Below the pieces are notes generated by a model. That model did not search any database, had not been told where the DNA came from, and worked only from the letters and a program-made list of their open reading frames with translations. From Bacteroides sp. (GTDB lineage: Bacteria > Bacteroidota > Bacteroidia > Bacteroidales > Muribaculaceae), in NCBI GenBank assembly GCA_014802335.1, contig JAAVCL010000021.1:1-64000 (forward strand): a stretch of DNA of 64,000 bases. The letters run 5' to 3'. The first letter of the stretch is position 1, and each line of letters opens with the position of its first letter. This document shows, one piece after another, positions 51,929 through 61,027 of the stretch. The translations under genes were made by a program, and so were the position numbers.

Positions 51929-53647
51929 ATGGCTACAATATCAAGACAAGAAAACAACATGCTGTTCGGCCCGACCGTAGGCGATAAAATCCGACTCGGT
52001 AACACCGATTTATATGTTGAAATAGAAAAAGACCTGCGTGTATTCGGTGATGAAGCTGTGTATGGCGGTGGTAAAACTCTGCGCGACGGCATGGGTCTCG
52101 CCAACGAATGTACTTCTGCCGACGGTAGCGTTGACCTCGTTATTACCAATGTAACTATCCTCGACCCCATTTTGGGTGTGATTAAGGCCGATGTCGGCAT
52201 TAAGGATGGCAAGATTTCAGGTATTGGTAAAGCCGGTAACCCCAACATCATGGAGGGTGTTACACCTACAATCGTAACCGGTCCTTCTACTGATGCTATC
52301 TCGGGCGAACATCTTATCCTTACCGCTGCTGGTATCGACGGTCACGTTCACTTCGTTTCTCCGCAACAGGCAGAAAACTGTCTTTCAAACGGTATTACAA
52401 CTTTGATCGGTGGTGGTATCGGCCCGGTTGACGGCACGAACGGTACAACCATTACTTCCGGTCCCTGGAACCTTGCGCGAATGATTCAATCGGCTGATGG
52501 TCTTCCCATCAATGTCGGTTTCCTCGGCAAAGGTAACATCGCTGTTGGTGCTTCTCTTGAAGAACAGGCTGTTGCAGGTGCTTGCGGTTTCAAAATCCAC
52601 GAAGACTGGGGTGCGACTCCCGCAGTTATCCGCAAATGTATGGAAGTGGCTGACATGTTCGACATGCAGGTGGCTATCCACACCGATACACTCAACGAAA
52701 GCGGTTATGTAGAAGATACTATTGCTGCTATCGACGGTCGCACAATTCACACTTATCACACCGAGGGTGCAGGTGGTGGTCACGCTCCCGACCTCTTGAA
52801 AGTGGCTTCACTCAACAATGTGCTCCCTTCTTCCACCAACCCAACTCTGCCTTTCGGTATCAACTCTCAGGCCGAACTCTTTGATATGATTATGGTCTGC
52901 CATAACCTTAATCCCAATATACCTTCTGACGTGGCTTTCGCTGAAAGCCGTGTGCGTCCCGAAACTCAGGCCGCTGAAAATGTGTTCCACGATCTCGGCA
53001 TCATATCAATGGTTTCTTCTGACTCTCAGGCTATGGGTCGTGTAGGCGAATCGTTCATGCGTACATTCCAAATGGCTTCTTACATGAAGCAGGTGCGTGG
53101 AAAACTCCCCGAAGATTCTGACAACAACGATAACTTCCGTGTGCTTCGTTATCTTGCTCAGATCACTCTTAACCCCGCAATTACTTACGGTATCTCTGAT
53201 GTGCTCGGTTCGATTGCTGTTGGTAAAATGGCCGACCTCGTTCTCTGGGAACCCGCTTTCTTCGGCACCAAGCCCAAGATGGTTCTCAAGGGTGGCTTAG
53301 TGAATTGGGCCAACATGGGCGACCCCAATGCTTCGCTCCCGACTCCCCAGCCCAAAATCATGCGCCCCATGTTCGGTACTCTCGCTCAGACAATGCCCCT
53401 CACTCGCATGACTTTCGTTTCGCAGGCTGCTTATCAGGATGATATCAAGAAGAAACTTAACCTTGAGAGCATCATTTATCCTGTTCACGGAACTCGTTGC
53501 ATCACCAAGAAAGACATGGTGCGTAACACCGCTACGCCTTTCATTGAGGTGAATCCCGAAACATTCGAAGTTACCGTCGACGGATACAAGGCCACTGTGC
53601 CCCCGGCTGCCGAACTCTCTCTCGGACAGCTCTATTGGTTCTCTTAA
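51929..53647 (+). CDS. ureC: urease alpha (catalytic) subunit
   Basis: A 572-aa catalytic subunit. Relative to Klebsiella urease (offset +5), nickel ligands are H139 and H141 (GHVHF), carbamylated K222 (GFKIHEDWG), H251, H277 (HTEGAGGGH) and D365 (SSDSQAMG); H224 and the flap residues C324-H325 are also kept, as is R341. The residue after the catalytic H325 is N326, where most ureases have a second His (C-H-H). The metal site therefore looks complete, with one change in the mobile flap. A terminator-like hairpin follows the stop codon. Confidence 0.97.
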   Translation: MATISRQENNMLFGPTVGDKIRLGNTDLYVEIEKDLRVFGDEAVYGGGKTLRDGMGLANECTSADGSVDLVITNVTILDPILGVIKADVGIKDGKISGIGKAGNPNIMEGVTPTIVTGPSTDAISGEHLILTAAGIDGHVHFVSPQQAENCLSNGITTLIGGGIGPVDGTNGTTITSGPWNLARMIQSADGLPINVGFLGKGNIAVGASLEEQAVAGACGFKIHEDWGATPAVIRKCMEVADMFDMQVAIHTDTLNESGYVEDTIAAIDGRTIHTYHTEGAGGGHAPDLLKVASLNNVLPSSTNPTLPFGINSQAELFDMIMVCHNLNPNIPSDVAFAESRVRPETQAAENVFHDLGIISMVSSDSQAMGRVGESFMRTFQMASYMKQVRGKLPEDSDNNDNFRVLRYLAQITLNPAITYGISDVLGSIAVGKMADLVLWEPAFFGTKPKMVLKGGLVNWANMGDPNASLPTPQPKIMRPMFGTLAQTMPLTRMTFVSQAAYQDDIKKKLNLESIIYPVHGTRCITKKDMVRNTATPFIEVNPETFEVTVDGYKATVPPAAELSLGQLYWFS

Positions 53648-53658
53648 TTGAATGTTTT

Positions 53659-53708
53659 TGCCGGAAATACTCTCGTTAAAGTGCTGTTTCCGGCACTTTT
53701 TTTCTCTT
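53659..53708 (+). terminator. internal terminator between ureC and ureE
   Basis: TGCCGGAAA (53659-53667) and TTTCCGGCA (53687-53695) form a perfect 9-bp stem with a 19-base loop, followed by CTTTTTTTCTCTTTTTT. It lies inside what would be a longer ureE reading frame, supporting the start at 53732. It likely reduces expression of the accessory genes relative to ureABC. Confidence 0.75.
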
Positions 53709-53731
53709 TTTTCATAATTATTGTAGTTCAA

Positions 53732-54364
53732 ATGACTGTATATACTGAAATTTTAGGTAATATAAACAACGATAAGTCATGGGCCGATAAAATTGCTGAT
53801 CTTGATGTGGATTATGTGATGCTCGACCAATGGACAGCGCAGAAAAGCCGTTTTCTCGGAAAGGGTCTCACAGGTGAGGAATATCCGGTGGCTCTCAAAC
53901 GCCACACGCAGGTGGTGGATGGTGATGTCATTGCATACGATCCCGAAGCCGGAAAAGCAGTGGTGCTTCGAATCGAGCTGAGTCCCGTGCTTGTCATTGA
54001 TATGTCGGCGCTCGCATCTCAGGATCCCGAGTCTATCATCAGACGCTCCGTGGAACTCGGCCATGCTATCGGAAATCAGCACTGGCCCGCGGTGGTGAAA
54101 GGAACAAAAGTATATGTTCCCCTCACTGTCGATAAGAAAGTAATGCTGTCTGTAATGGAAACTCACCACCTCGAAGGCATTGAATTTGAGTTCCAGACCG
54201 GTCTTGATATAATCCCTTACCTTGCACCCCACGAAATCCGCCGACTCTTCGGTGGTGCCGGTCAGGAAAGTCACTCTCATATCCATGCGGAGCCGGGTCA
54301 TCATCACCCAGTGCCTCATATCCATTTTGACGAAAACGGTATTGCCCATGAGCACACCCACTGA
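53732..54364 (+). CDS. ureE: urease accessory protein UreE (nickel chaperone)
   Basis: Delivers nickel to the UreDFG complex. The 210-aa protein has the UreE N-domain (MTVYTEILGN onward), the metal-binding domain with ELGHAIGNQHWPAVV, and a His-rich C-terminus with about a dozen His in the last 35 residues (HSHIHAEPGHHHPVPHIHF and HEHTH). I start it at ATG 53732 because upstream codons run through a terminator hairpin. It overlaps ureF by 17 nt. Confidence 0.95.
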   Translation: MTVYTEILGNINNDKSWADKIADLDVDYVMLDQWTAQKSRFLGKGLTGEEYPVALKRHTQVVDGDVIAYDPEAGKAVVLRIELSPVLVIDMSALASQDPESIIRRSVELGHAIGNQHWPAVVKGTKVYVPLTVDKKVMLSVMETHHLEGIEFEFQTGLDIIPYLAPHEIRRLFGGAGQESHSHIHAEPGHHHPVPHIHFDENGIAHEHTH

Positions 54365-55040
54365 TTCTATAATGCACCTGCTCCAGTTCACTGATTCTAC
54401 TTTCCCCGTCGGTACGTTCTCTTTCTCCAATGGGCTCGAAACCGCTGCATTCGAGAATATCGTTACCGACGCAGCTTCTCTTCGGGAATTTACGGAATCG
54501 CAGGCGCGTCAGGCTGCATTTACCGATGGTGTCGCAGCCATTCATGCTCACAGGGCGTTCATGAATTCCGATTATGAACTGGCTGCAGAAGCCGACCGCG
54601 CACTTTTTCGATTCAAAATGAATGCGGAGGCGCGACTGATGCTGCAGCGTATGGGAAAGAAATTTGCAGAACTTGCTTCGCATCTTTTTGAGTCGGAACT
54701 TATTTCCAAATGGCTCGAGGATATTAAGGCGAATGTTGTGCCCGGCACTTTTCCGGTGGCCCAGGGGTTGGCTTATGCGGCTGCCGGGGTTAATGAGCGC
54801 GACTTGTTCTGTGCCCATCAATATGGAGTGATCAACATGGTGCTGTCGGCTGCTTTGCGTATTGTAAGAGTTTCTCATTACGACACTCAGAAGATTCTTT
54901 TTGACCTCGCCAAGCAGACCGATGAATTTTATACGCAGGCCGCTTCGATGGAACTGAAAGACATGAACGCTTTCTTTCCACAGCTCGATATTATTGCTTC
55001 GCTACATGAGAAGGGCAACATGCGTATGTTTATGAATTAA
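54348..55040 (+). CDS. ureF: urease accessory protein UreF
   Basis: Helical scaffold that couples UreG GTP hydrolysis to nickel insertion. The 230-aa protein has LLQFTDSTFPVGTFSFSNGL at the N-terminus and FPVAQGLAYAAAGV in the middle. I start at ATG 54348 (MSTPTDSIMHLL), inside the end of ureE. ATG 54372, just after the ureE stop, is a possible alternative. Frames extending further upstream read the ureE His-rich tail and are not credible. Confidence 0.93.
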   Translation: MSTPTDSIMHLLQFTDSTFPVGTFSFSNGLETAAFENIVTDAASLREFTESQARQAAFTDGVAAIHAHRAFMNSDYELAAEADRALFRFKMNAEARLMLQRMGKKFAELASHLFESELISKWLEDIKANVVPGTFPVAQGLAYAAAGVNERDLFCAHQYGVINMVLSAALRIVRVSHYDTQKILFDLAKQTDEFYTQAASMELKDMNAFFPQLDIIASLHEKGNMRMFMN

Positions 55041-55167
55041 ATTCTTTTAATCCACTTAACCGTTTAAGCAAGAGCCTGTAAGTACTTCTATGAGCTACTT
55101 AAGTAATTTCAAAAATATACTTGATTGGAAATTTGCTTAAAAACAAGGTTGCTAAATTTGAATTAAC

Positions 55168-55797
55168 ATGTCTCAGACTTGTAGAATAGGAATAGGGGGC
55201 CCCGTTGGCTCCGGCAAAACTGCCTTGATCGAGGCTATTACTCCGCGTCTTCTCGAACTCGGCCAGAAGGTGCTTATCATTACTAATGATATCGTCACCA
55301 CCGAAGACGCAAAACATGTTCGTAAAACTCTTAAGGGTGTTCTCGCTGAAGATCAGATAATCGGTGTTGAAACCGGTGCATGTCCTCACACTGCCGTGCG
55401 CGAAGACCCTTCTATGAATATTGCCGCAGTTGAGGAAATGGAAGCAAAATTCCCTGATGCCGATATTGTACTCATCGAATCGGGGGGTGATAATCTGACG
55501 CTTACTTTCTCTCCGGCTCTTGTCGATTTCTTTATTTATGTGATCGATGTGGCGGCCGGCGATAAAATTCCCCGTAAGGATGGTCCCGGTATCTCGCAAA
55601 GTGATATTCTGGTTATTAATAAGACCGACCTTGCTCCTTACGTTGGTGCAAGCCTTGAGGTGATGGACCACGATTCCAAACTTATGCGCCCCGGCAAACC
55701 ATTCGTGTTTACCAACTGCATGAAGAATGAGGGAATTAACGAACTTGTTGACCTTATCTTCAAGATGGCTCTCTTTGATAAGGCGGAAAATGCATAA
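55168..55797 (+). CDS. ureG: urease accessory GTPase UreG
   Basis: SIMIBI-class GTPase (209 aa) that powers active-site assembly. P-loop GPVGSGKT is at residues 11-18, the nickel-binding C-P-H motif in [13 protein letters not shown], then ESGGDN and the specificity loop NKTDL. It follows ureF after 127 nt containing TAAATTTG at 55153-55160 and TTTG at 55132-55135, a weak candidate for an extra promoter. Confidence 0.97.
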   Translation: MSQTCRIGIGGPVGSGKTALIEAITPRLLELGQKVLIITNDIVTTEDAKHVRKTLKGVLAEDQIIGVETGACPHTAVREDPSMNIAAVEEMEAKFPDADIVLIESGGDNLTLTFSPALVDFFIYVIDVAAGDKIPRKDGPGISQSDILVINKTDLAPYVGASLEVMDHDSKLMRPGKPFVFTNCMKNEGINELVDLIFKMALFDKAENA

Positions 55798-55799
55798 AT

Positions 55800-56759
55800 A
55801 TGGAGAATTTCGATAAGAAATTAATGACCGCTTCTGTGCCGGAAGTCGACTTCTCTAAGGCACATGAAATGCAACCGTATCTCACCGAACCCGAGCAAAT
55901 GTATGTCGGTGCGCCCGGCAAGCATGGTTATCTGAAACTGCGCTTTGCTCTTGATTCTACTGGCAAAAGTATCCTGAGGGAAATTGACCGGCGTGTGCCG
56001 CTCATTGCCCAGCAGGAGCTTTATTTCGATGAGGAGTTGCCCGGTATGCCATGCCTTTACATCCTTTCGTCGGGTGGACCTAATGTTGATGGCGACCGCT
56101 ATCAGCAAGACATTATTGTAGAAAAGGACGCGATGGGGTGGATTTCGACCGGTGCGGCAACAAAACTTGCCGAAATGAAATTCAACTATTCAGGCATGAT
56201 TCAAAACATCACTCTCGACGAAGGTGCCTACCTTGAATTTATGCCTGAACCCGTTTTCCCTTGCCGACACACCCGATTCATTTGCGACACCAAGCTCACG
56301 GTGCATCCTACCGCTACAGTGCTTTATTCCGAAATATACATGAGCGGTCGTAAATATTACGGAAAAGGGGAGATGTTCGATTATGATATTCTTTCAGTTC
56401 ACAGTCATGGACATCGACCCGACGGGACGCCCCTTTTCAACGAAAAATTCATTATAGAACCATCTAAATTGCATCCCCAGCAACTTGGGGTGATGGGAAA
56501 TTATGAAATTTTCGCCAATGTCATCGTGATGGCTCCCAAAGAAGTGTTTGAAAAGGTATATGCCGAAGTTACTCCACGAATCGACCGTGAAAATGGAATT
56601 GCAACCGGGATAACAACATTGCCCAATGATGCCGGATTGCTGTTCAAGGTGCTCGGTTCCAACACGGGAAAAATAAAGAAGGAAGTGCGCCAATTTGCAT
56701 CCAAAGTGCGCATGGCTGTCAAAGGCAAACCCCTCCCTGAAGAATTCCCCTGGCGCTGA
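55800..56759 (+). CDS. ureD: urease accessory protein UreD
   Basis: Scaffold protein (UreD/UreH) that binds the apo-urease and UreF-UreG. The 319 residues show GPNVDGDRYQQDIIVEKDAM, a mid-region TGAATKLAEMKFN and EFMPEPVFPCRHTRF, all typical of UreD. It is 2 nt after ureG and closes the cluster in the order found in several Bacteroidetes-type loci (D last). A bidirectional terminator separates it from minus-strand genes. Confidence 0.94.
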   Translation: MENFDKKLMTASVPEVDFSKAHEMQPYLTEPEQMYVGAPGKHGYLKLRFALDSTGKSILREIDRRVPLIAQQELYFDEELPGMPCLYILSSGGPNVDGDRYQQDIIVEKDAMGWISTGAATKLAEMKFNYSGMIQNITLDEGAYLEFMPEPVFPCRHTRFICDTKLTVHPTATVLYSEIYMSGRKYYGKGEMFDYDILSVHSHGHRPDGTPLFNEKFIIEPSKLHPQQLGVMGNYEIFANVIVMAPKEVFEKVYAEVTPRIDRENGIATGITTLPNDAGLLFKVLGSNTGKIKKEVRQFASKVRMAVKGKPLPEEFPWR

Positions 56760-56875
56760 TTCTTCCCAAAGGCCTTTCAGAGTTATGGGGTCTCTGCACC
56801 GAGCGAATTTCAAAGACCTTTCATTAATATGGGGGCTGTGACCTGAGCGAAGCGAAGAGGATAAATGCATCCCGC

Positions 56876-56914
56876 AAAAAAATGCCGGCTTGAATTTTCA
56901 AGTCGGCATTTTTT
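56876..56914. terminator. bidirectional terminator after ureD
   Basis: AAAAAAATGCCGGCTTGAA (56876-56894) pairs with TTCAAGTCGGCATTTTTT (56897-56914). A-run and T-run on both sides allow termination of ureD (+) and the lipoprotein gene (-). Confidence 0.9.
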
Positions 56915-56946
56915 ATATAGGTTTAAACCTCAGGAATATGGGGGAA

Positions 56947-57447
56947 TTATTCAATGGCTTTGTTGATTTGTTCAAGAATATCAAGAGGGGCACCGGTGCT
57001 CTTCGGGGTCTTGTCGAAGGTTATAGCTATCTTTGCTTCGCCCTTCTCGAATGTTAAAACATAGTTCGCACTGTCGGGAGCCACAACAATATCCTGACCA
57101 CGCGAATCTTTAGCTACATAGCGTCCGCTGTCGGCCGGTGCGAAGGGCTGCGACAATGTCAGCGGATAATTAATTTTTGTGCGGTTGCCATTCTCACAAA
57201 CATAAATTACCGACTGTTCGGGAGCCAGCGAGAAGTAAACGCGGCCGTCAAAGTGTCCCTTGCGGGCATTGTCGCCGGTTATGTCATAGCGGTCGGCTAT
57301 GTAAATCCCGCTCTCCACAGGCTGATCGGCATAAAATGTGCTGACTTCCTGAGCTTCGCCTCCGGTCTCTTTTTTGCTTCCGCAGGATGCGAAGCAGAAT
57401 GTGGCTGCTGTGAGGGCAATTAATGCGTAATAAAATTTCTTTTTCAT
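56947..57447 (-). CDS. small lipoprotein of unknown function
   Basis: A 166-aa lipoprotein: signal peptide and lipobox CFASC (lipidated C22), then SKKETGGEAQE linker and a beta-rich domain (YIADRYDITGDNARKGHFDG and YVAKDSRGQDIVVA). No family is recognised. It lies downstream of the MFS and urea-channel genes on the same strand, within the urea locus, but no direct link to urea is visible. Confidence 0.75.
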   Translation of the reverse strand: MKKKFYYALIALTAATFCFASCGSKKETGGEAQEVSTFYADQPVESGIYIADRYDITGDNARKGHFDGRVYFSLAPEQSVIYVCENGNRTKINYPLTLSQPFAPADSGRYVAKDSRGQDIVVAPDSANYVLTFEKGEAKIAITFDKTPKSTGAPLDILEQINKAIE

Positions 57448-57535
57448 ATCTTATTTTTCTTTGTTAATTCTATCTTAGATTTTACGGAATCCCGAGAAGT
57501 GTTTAAAATTGTCTTCTTAAAGGCTGATTTTCTAT

Positions 57536-58939
57536 TTATTGTTTAACATTTCGGAACATGAATGTTATTATCGCTCCGACTGCCATTACAGCTGCCGAAA
57601 CTCCGAGTACCAGCATGGCGCCTCCCGCATCAAGCAGGATTGGAATGATAAACACGGCCAATACGGCTCCGATTTTTCCAACGGCTGCCGCCAATCCGAC
57701 TCCTTGGCCTCGTTCAGACACTTTATAGATACGAGGGGGAAGAACGTAAGTGATGAGGTGAGGCCCCATATTGAGGAAAAACTCAAAGCCCATAAATGCT
57801 CCGATTGCAATCCACTTGTTCCAATGCAATGAATAGGCCGGCATCAGTATTCCCAATGATATGGTGCACAGAAGGAATCCCCATGTCTGTATTGCAGTGA
57901 TGCTGCGCCCTTTATTGATGAGCCACAATCCGAATATAAATCCCGGAAGAATGATGCAGCTGATATAGAGGGTGATTTTTACAGAGTCGGCAACATGATA
58001 GATTGCTGCCTGCCCCGGGATATTGTGTTCAAGTCCGAGCGCCATGACGAGAATTGGCAGGAACACTCCGATACCATACACTCCCAGGCCTTCACATGCC
58101 CATGGAACTCCGCTGAGCATAACCTTGCGCCAGTTCTTGCCTATGAATTCAAAAAGATTGCTTTTCTGCGTCGGGGCTGGGGCAGACGCTGCTTGCGGTT
58201 GCGGGATTGTAATATCAACGTTATTCCCCAGGAACTTCTTCACCACTTCGCGCGCTTCGTTATATTTCCCCTTGGATATGAGCCAACCGGGACTCTGATA
58301 GAACCGGATGCGAAGCAAAAACATCACTGCCGCGATTATGCTTATTATCCACATCAATCGTGACCAGAATTCGGCATCCTTCCAATACATAAGCAATCCG
58401 AAGCATATAGCAGCTGCTATGATATTTCCGAATGCACTTGCGGCTTTGGTGATTCCCACCATCAGCGATTTATAGCGGTCGGGCATCAGCTCGGACACAT
58501 AGTCGGAGTCGAGGCTATATTCTCCGCCGATGCCGAATCCGACAAAGAAAAGACAGACGGTAAGCGTCGCAACATCATTTACAAATACAGCGATAGTAGA
58601 TGCCACGAATATCAGAAGCGGGCAGAGCCGGAAGAATAACAGATAACCATATTTGTCACTTAGACGGCCGAATATCACGGCACCGATGCAGATTCCGGCA
58701 AGGTCTATCGCTCCGATAAGGCCCTGCATGAACCCCGAAAGTTCGGGATGCAGAATAATATTCAACATCGGAATGATAATGCCCACAATTGTGGCAACCG
58801 CGGTACCTATCAGCTGTCCCAACGACGCAATGCCAACTATTTTATAATGACGCCATGTCATGGGCATTGTGGCGATATTCACAGTGCCGGCCACACTGAT
58901 CTTGCCCTCGTTAGAGCCATTACTGTTCATTTGAGTCAT
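57536..58939 (-). CDS. MFS transporter (metabolite/proton symporter type)
   Basis: A 467-aa major facilitator protein with about 12 helices. The cytoplasmic loop motif FGRLSDKYG follows helix 2 and GFGIGGEYSLDSDYVSELMP resembles the sugar/metabolite symporter branch. A long central loop (IPQPQAASAPAPTQKS) separates the halves. The substrate is unknown. It begins 10 nt after the urea-channel gene and is probably co-transcribed with it, so a solute connected with urea or ammonia metabolism is possible but unproven. Confidence 0.88.
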   Translation of the reverse strand: MTQMNSNGSNEGKISVAGTVNIATMPMTWRHYKIVGIASLGQLIGTAVATIVGIIIPMLNIILHPELSGFMQGLIGAIDLAGICIGAVIFGRLSDKYGYLLFFRLCPLLIFVASTIAVFVNDVATLTVCLFFVGFGIGGEYSLDSDYVSELMPDRYKSLMVGITKAASAFGNIIAAAICFGLLMYWKDAEFWSRLMWIISIIAAVMFLLRIRFYQSPGWLISKGKYNEAREVVKKFLGNNVDITIPQPQAASAPAPTQKSNLFEFIGKNWRKVMLSGVPWACEGLGVYGIGVFLPILVMALGLEHNIPGQAAIYHVADSVKITLYISCIILPGFIFGLWLINKGRSITAIQTWGFLLCTISLGILMPAYSLHWNKWIAIGAFMGFEFFLNMGPHLITYVLPPRIYKVSERGQGVGLAAAVGKIGAVLAVFIIPILLDAGGAMLVLGVSAAVMAVGAIITFMFRNVKQ

Positions 58940-58949
58940 ATTTATCTCC

Positions 58950-59939
58950 TTATTTTTTTACCGATTTTGAAGACGGAGCGGTTGGTGTGGGCTGGAACAT
59001 CTCAAGTTTCGGGAAGAGGAACAACCAGGTTGCCACGCAGAAGGGGCCTGTAAGTGTAGGGAGACCGAATGGTGCAAAAAAGGCGTTCATTGCAGCCTGA
59101 ATAAAGACTGTCATTATAATTCCTATTATAGTCCAGATAACCGTGCGCCATGAATTGTTGCAGAATGTAGCACCCAAAGCAATACCGGTCAGCACTGCGC
59201 TGAACCCATAGAGTCCGCTTGCTATGTCACTGGCAGGTCCTTTCCATAAGATTACTGTTCCCAATGACAGGGCCGAGCCAATCATTGCCCATACAGCTGC
59301 GCGAATATTGCTTACTGCAAGCGCAACGATGAAACAGATGCCCGTCACCCAGTTGTTGATCAGAAATACCTGTGAAATGCCTTTTAACCAGTATTCAACG
59401 AGGTTCCAGAAGTCGGTGTTCAGGATGCCGCTGTCGCCGTGAGGAAGTTCGGGAGAACTCATGAATTCCGGTGGCATGCCGGCAAACAGGCGCGATGCGA
59501 GCAGGAAGAAATAGGTGGAAAGAACGAAAGGAAATGTAAGCGAACTCACATTCCATTTATCCATTACGTTATCAAGTCCGGTTCTCACCCAAGTTGAAAA
59601 AGCCGAGCAAAGAACCAGTGCTATCCACATCCAGACGGTATCACCCATAAATGTGGGAAATGCGCAGCCCACAAGGCAACCGTTAAATCCCCACAGCCCG
59701 TTGGCTCCATTTTTATCGGGAAGCTGCAGAAGATAGCCCGTAAGGGTGGAAACAAATGTTCCTACCACCATTCCCCAAGCCACTACACCCTGATGTTCTG
59801 CGTATCCCCCCCAGAATATACCTATGAATATTAAAAAACCGGTCCACATGTTATCCTGAAAGAATACCTGACCGATGCCTCGCAAATACGTGCGCGGAAA
59901 GTCGCGTGTCGCTTGCTTCAATGTGTAGAGTGTTTCCAT
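58950..59939 (-). CDS. urea channel, SLC14/UT family
   Basis: A 329-aa membrane protein of the urea transporter family, which moves urea passively down its gradient. The two internal halves show the family repeat: GIGQVFFQDNMWTG with NGLWGFNGCLVGCA, and KGISQVFLINNWVTG with SGLYGFSAVLTGIALG. The C-terminal half has FGLPTLTGPFCVATWLF. It heads a minus-strand unit with the MFS gene, convergent with the urease genes, and is divergent from a cation channel gene. Confidence 0.92.
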   Translation of the reverse strand: METLYTLKQATRDFPRTYLRGIGQVFFQDNMWTGFLIFIGIFWGGYAEHQGVVAWGMVVGTFVSTLTGYLLQLPDKNGANGLWGFNGCLVGCAFPTFMGDTVWMWIALVLCSAFSTWVRTGLDNVMDKWNVSSLTFPFVLSTYFFLLASRLFAGMPPEFMSSPELPHGDSGILNTDFWNLVEYWLKGISQVFLINNWVTGICFIVALAVSNIRAAVWAMIGSALSLGTVILWKGPASDIASGLYGFSAVLTGIALGATFCNNSWRTVIWTIIGIIMTVFIQAAMNAFFAPFGLPTLTGPFCVATWLFLFPKLEMFQPTPTAPSSKSVKK

Positions 59940-60052
59940 ATTTTTAGTTTTAGTTTTGTGTACTTAAATTTTGGGTTCCGGAATCATTATAATGCTTATC
60001 GGTTGAGACCGTGAGTGTTTTTATCAAGAAACGTTAGTGTTTTCATCTTTGT

Positions 60053-60088
60053 AAGATGAGAAGCTTAAGTCAAGATGAGAAGCTTAAG
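60053..60088. repeat. 19-bp-period direct repeat between urea channel and cation channel genes
   Basis: AAGATGAGAAGCTTAAG occurs at 60053-60069 and 60072-60088. The position in a divergent promoter region and the spacing of almost two helical turns would suit regulator binding. Confidence 0.8.
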
Positions 60089-60196
60089 AGAGACTTTAAC
60101 TTTCTTTTGAACTCTTATATTTATTAAACGTTCTAATAGGAAAGAGGTTTTAAACATTCTAAATATTACTCAACAAAATTTAAATAATTCACCATT

Positions 60197-61027
60197 ATGT
60201 CTAATCATACCGATTTCAAAGAATTTTTCAGAGCTAAAGGAATTTTTATGATTTTACATATTTTAATCCTTTTGCTTTCTATATTGCTGATTGTGCTTAT
60301 TTCAGTAGATACGTTCCACAATATAAATTTCTATGACCAGCCCAAGTTTGAAAAATGGCAAGTATGGATATGTTGTGTTTTTCTTGCTGACTTTTTTATT
60401 GAATGGATTCTTTCCAAGAATAAGAAACACTATCTTCTTACACACTTTATTTTCTTTTTGGTGTCTATCCCTTATCAGGCTTTGATATACCGCTACGGAC
60501 TCGATCAATATATTTCCAAGGAACTGAGCTACATCATTCGTTACATGCCGTTGATTCGAGGCGGATATGCGCTGGCAATTGTGGTGGGCTGGTTCACCTC
60601 TAATAAAGCCACGGGGCTTTTCTTTTCTTATATAATTATCCTTCTCTCTACGGTCTATTTTTCAAGTCTTACGTTCTTCCTTTTTGAGAAGGGTGTGAAT
60701 CCGCTGGTAAAAGACTATACCGATGCTCTCTGGTGGGCAGCAATGGACGTTACCACCGTCGGTTCGAATATTGTGGCTGTAACCGGGGTTGGAAGGGTAC
60801 TTTCGGTGCTGCTTGCAGCTTTAGGTATGATGATGTTCCCGATTTTTACTGTCTATGTTACTAATTTGATTACAAAGCGCAATCAAGAGGCAGTATATTC
60901 AGCTTCGTTCTTCAACGCATTTAAAAATTACGAGAAGAACCATCCGGAAAATAATTCAAATAATGCATCAGATGCCCCCGGTGATAATAAGACTCCGGAA
61001 ACGGCCAATACTTCATCAGATGAGTAA
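60197..61027 (+). CDS. tetrameric cation channel with non-canonical filter
   Basis: A 276-aa channel. Hydrophobic helices lie at about 17-36, 54-72, 80-96, 122-133 and 142-163, then a pore helix DALWWAAMDVTTVGSN, and a last helix about 201-222 (VLSVLLAALGMMMFPIFTVY). The filter reads T-T-V-G-S-N (186-191) where K+ channels have T-V-G-Y-G-D. The voltage-sensor-like segment has few Arg (IRYMPLIRGG). Ion preference may therefore differ from K+. It is divergent from the urea channel gene. The C-terminal tail is long, polar and Asn-rich. Confidence 0.82.
   Translation: MSNHTDFKEFFRAKGIFMILHILILLLSILLIVLISVDTFHNINFYDQPKFEKWQVWICCVFLADFFIEWILSKNKKHYLLTHFIFFLVSIPYQALIYRYGLDQYISKELSYIIRYMPLIRGGYALAIVVGWFTSNKATGLFFSYIIILLSTVYFSSLTFFLFEKGVNPLVKDYTDALWWAAMDVTTVGSNIVAVTGVGRVLSVLLAALGMMMFPIFTVYVTNLITKRNQEAVYSASFFNAFKNYEKNHPENNSNNASDAPGDNKTPETANTSSDE

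Noticed and set aside
53648-53731. Hydrophobic N-terminal extension of UreE
   Set aside because: It is produced by reading through a terminator hairpin and T-tract; UreE is cytoplasmic and family starts match ATG 53732.
54222-54347. Longer UreF N-terminus
   Set aside because: It is an out-of-frame reading of the ureE His-rich tail.
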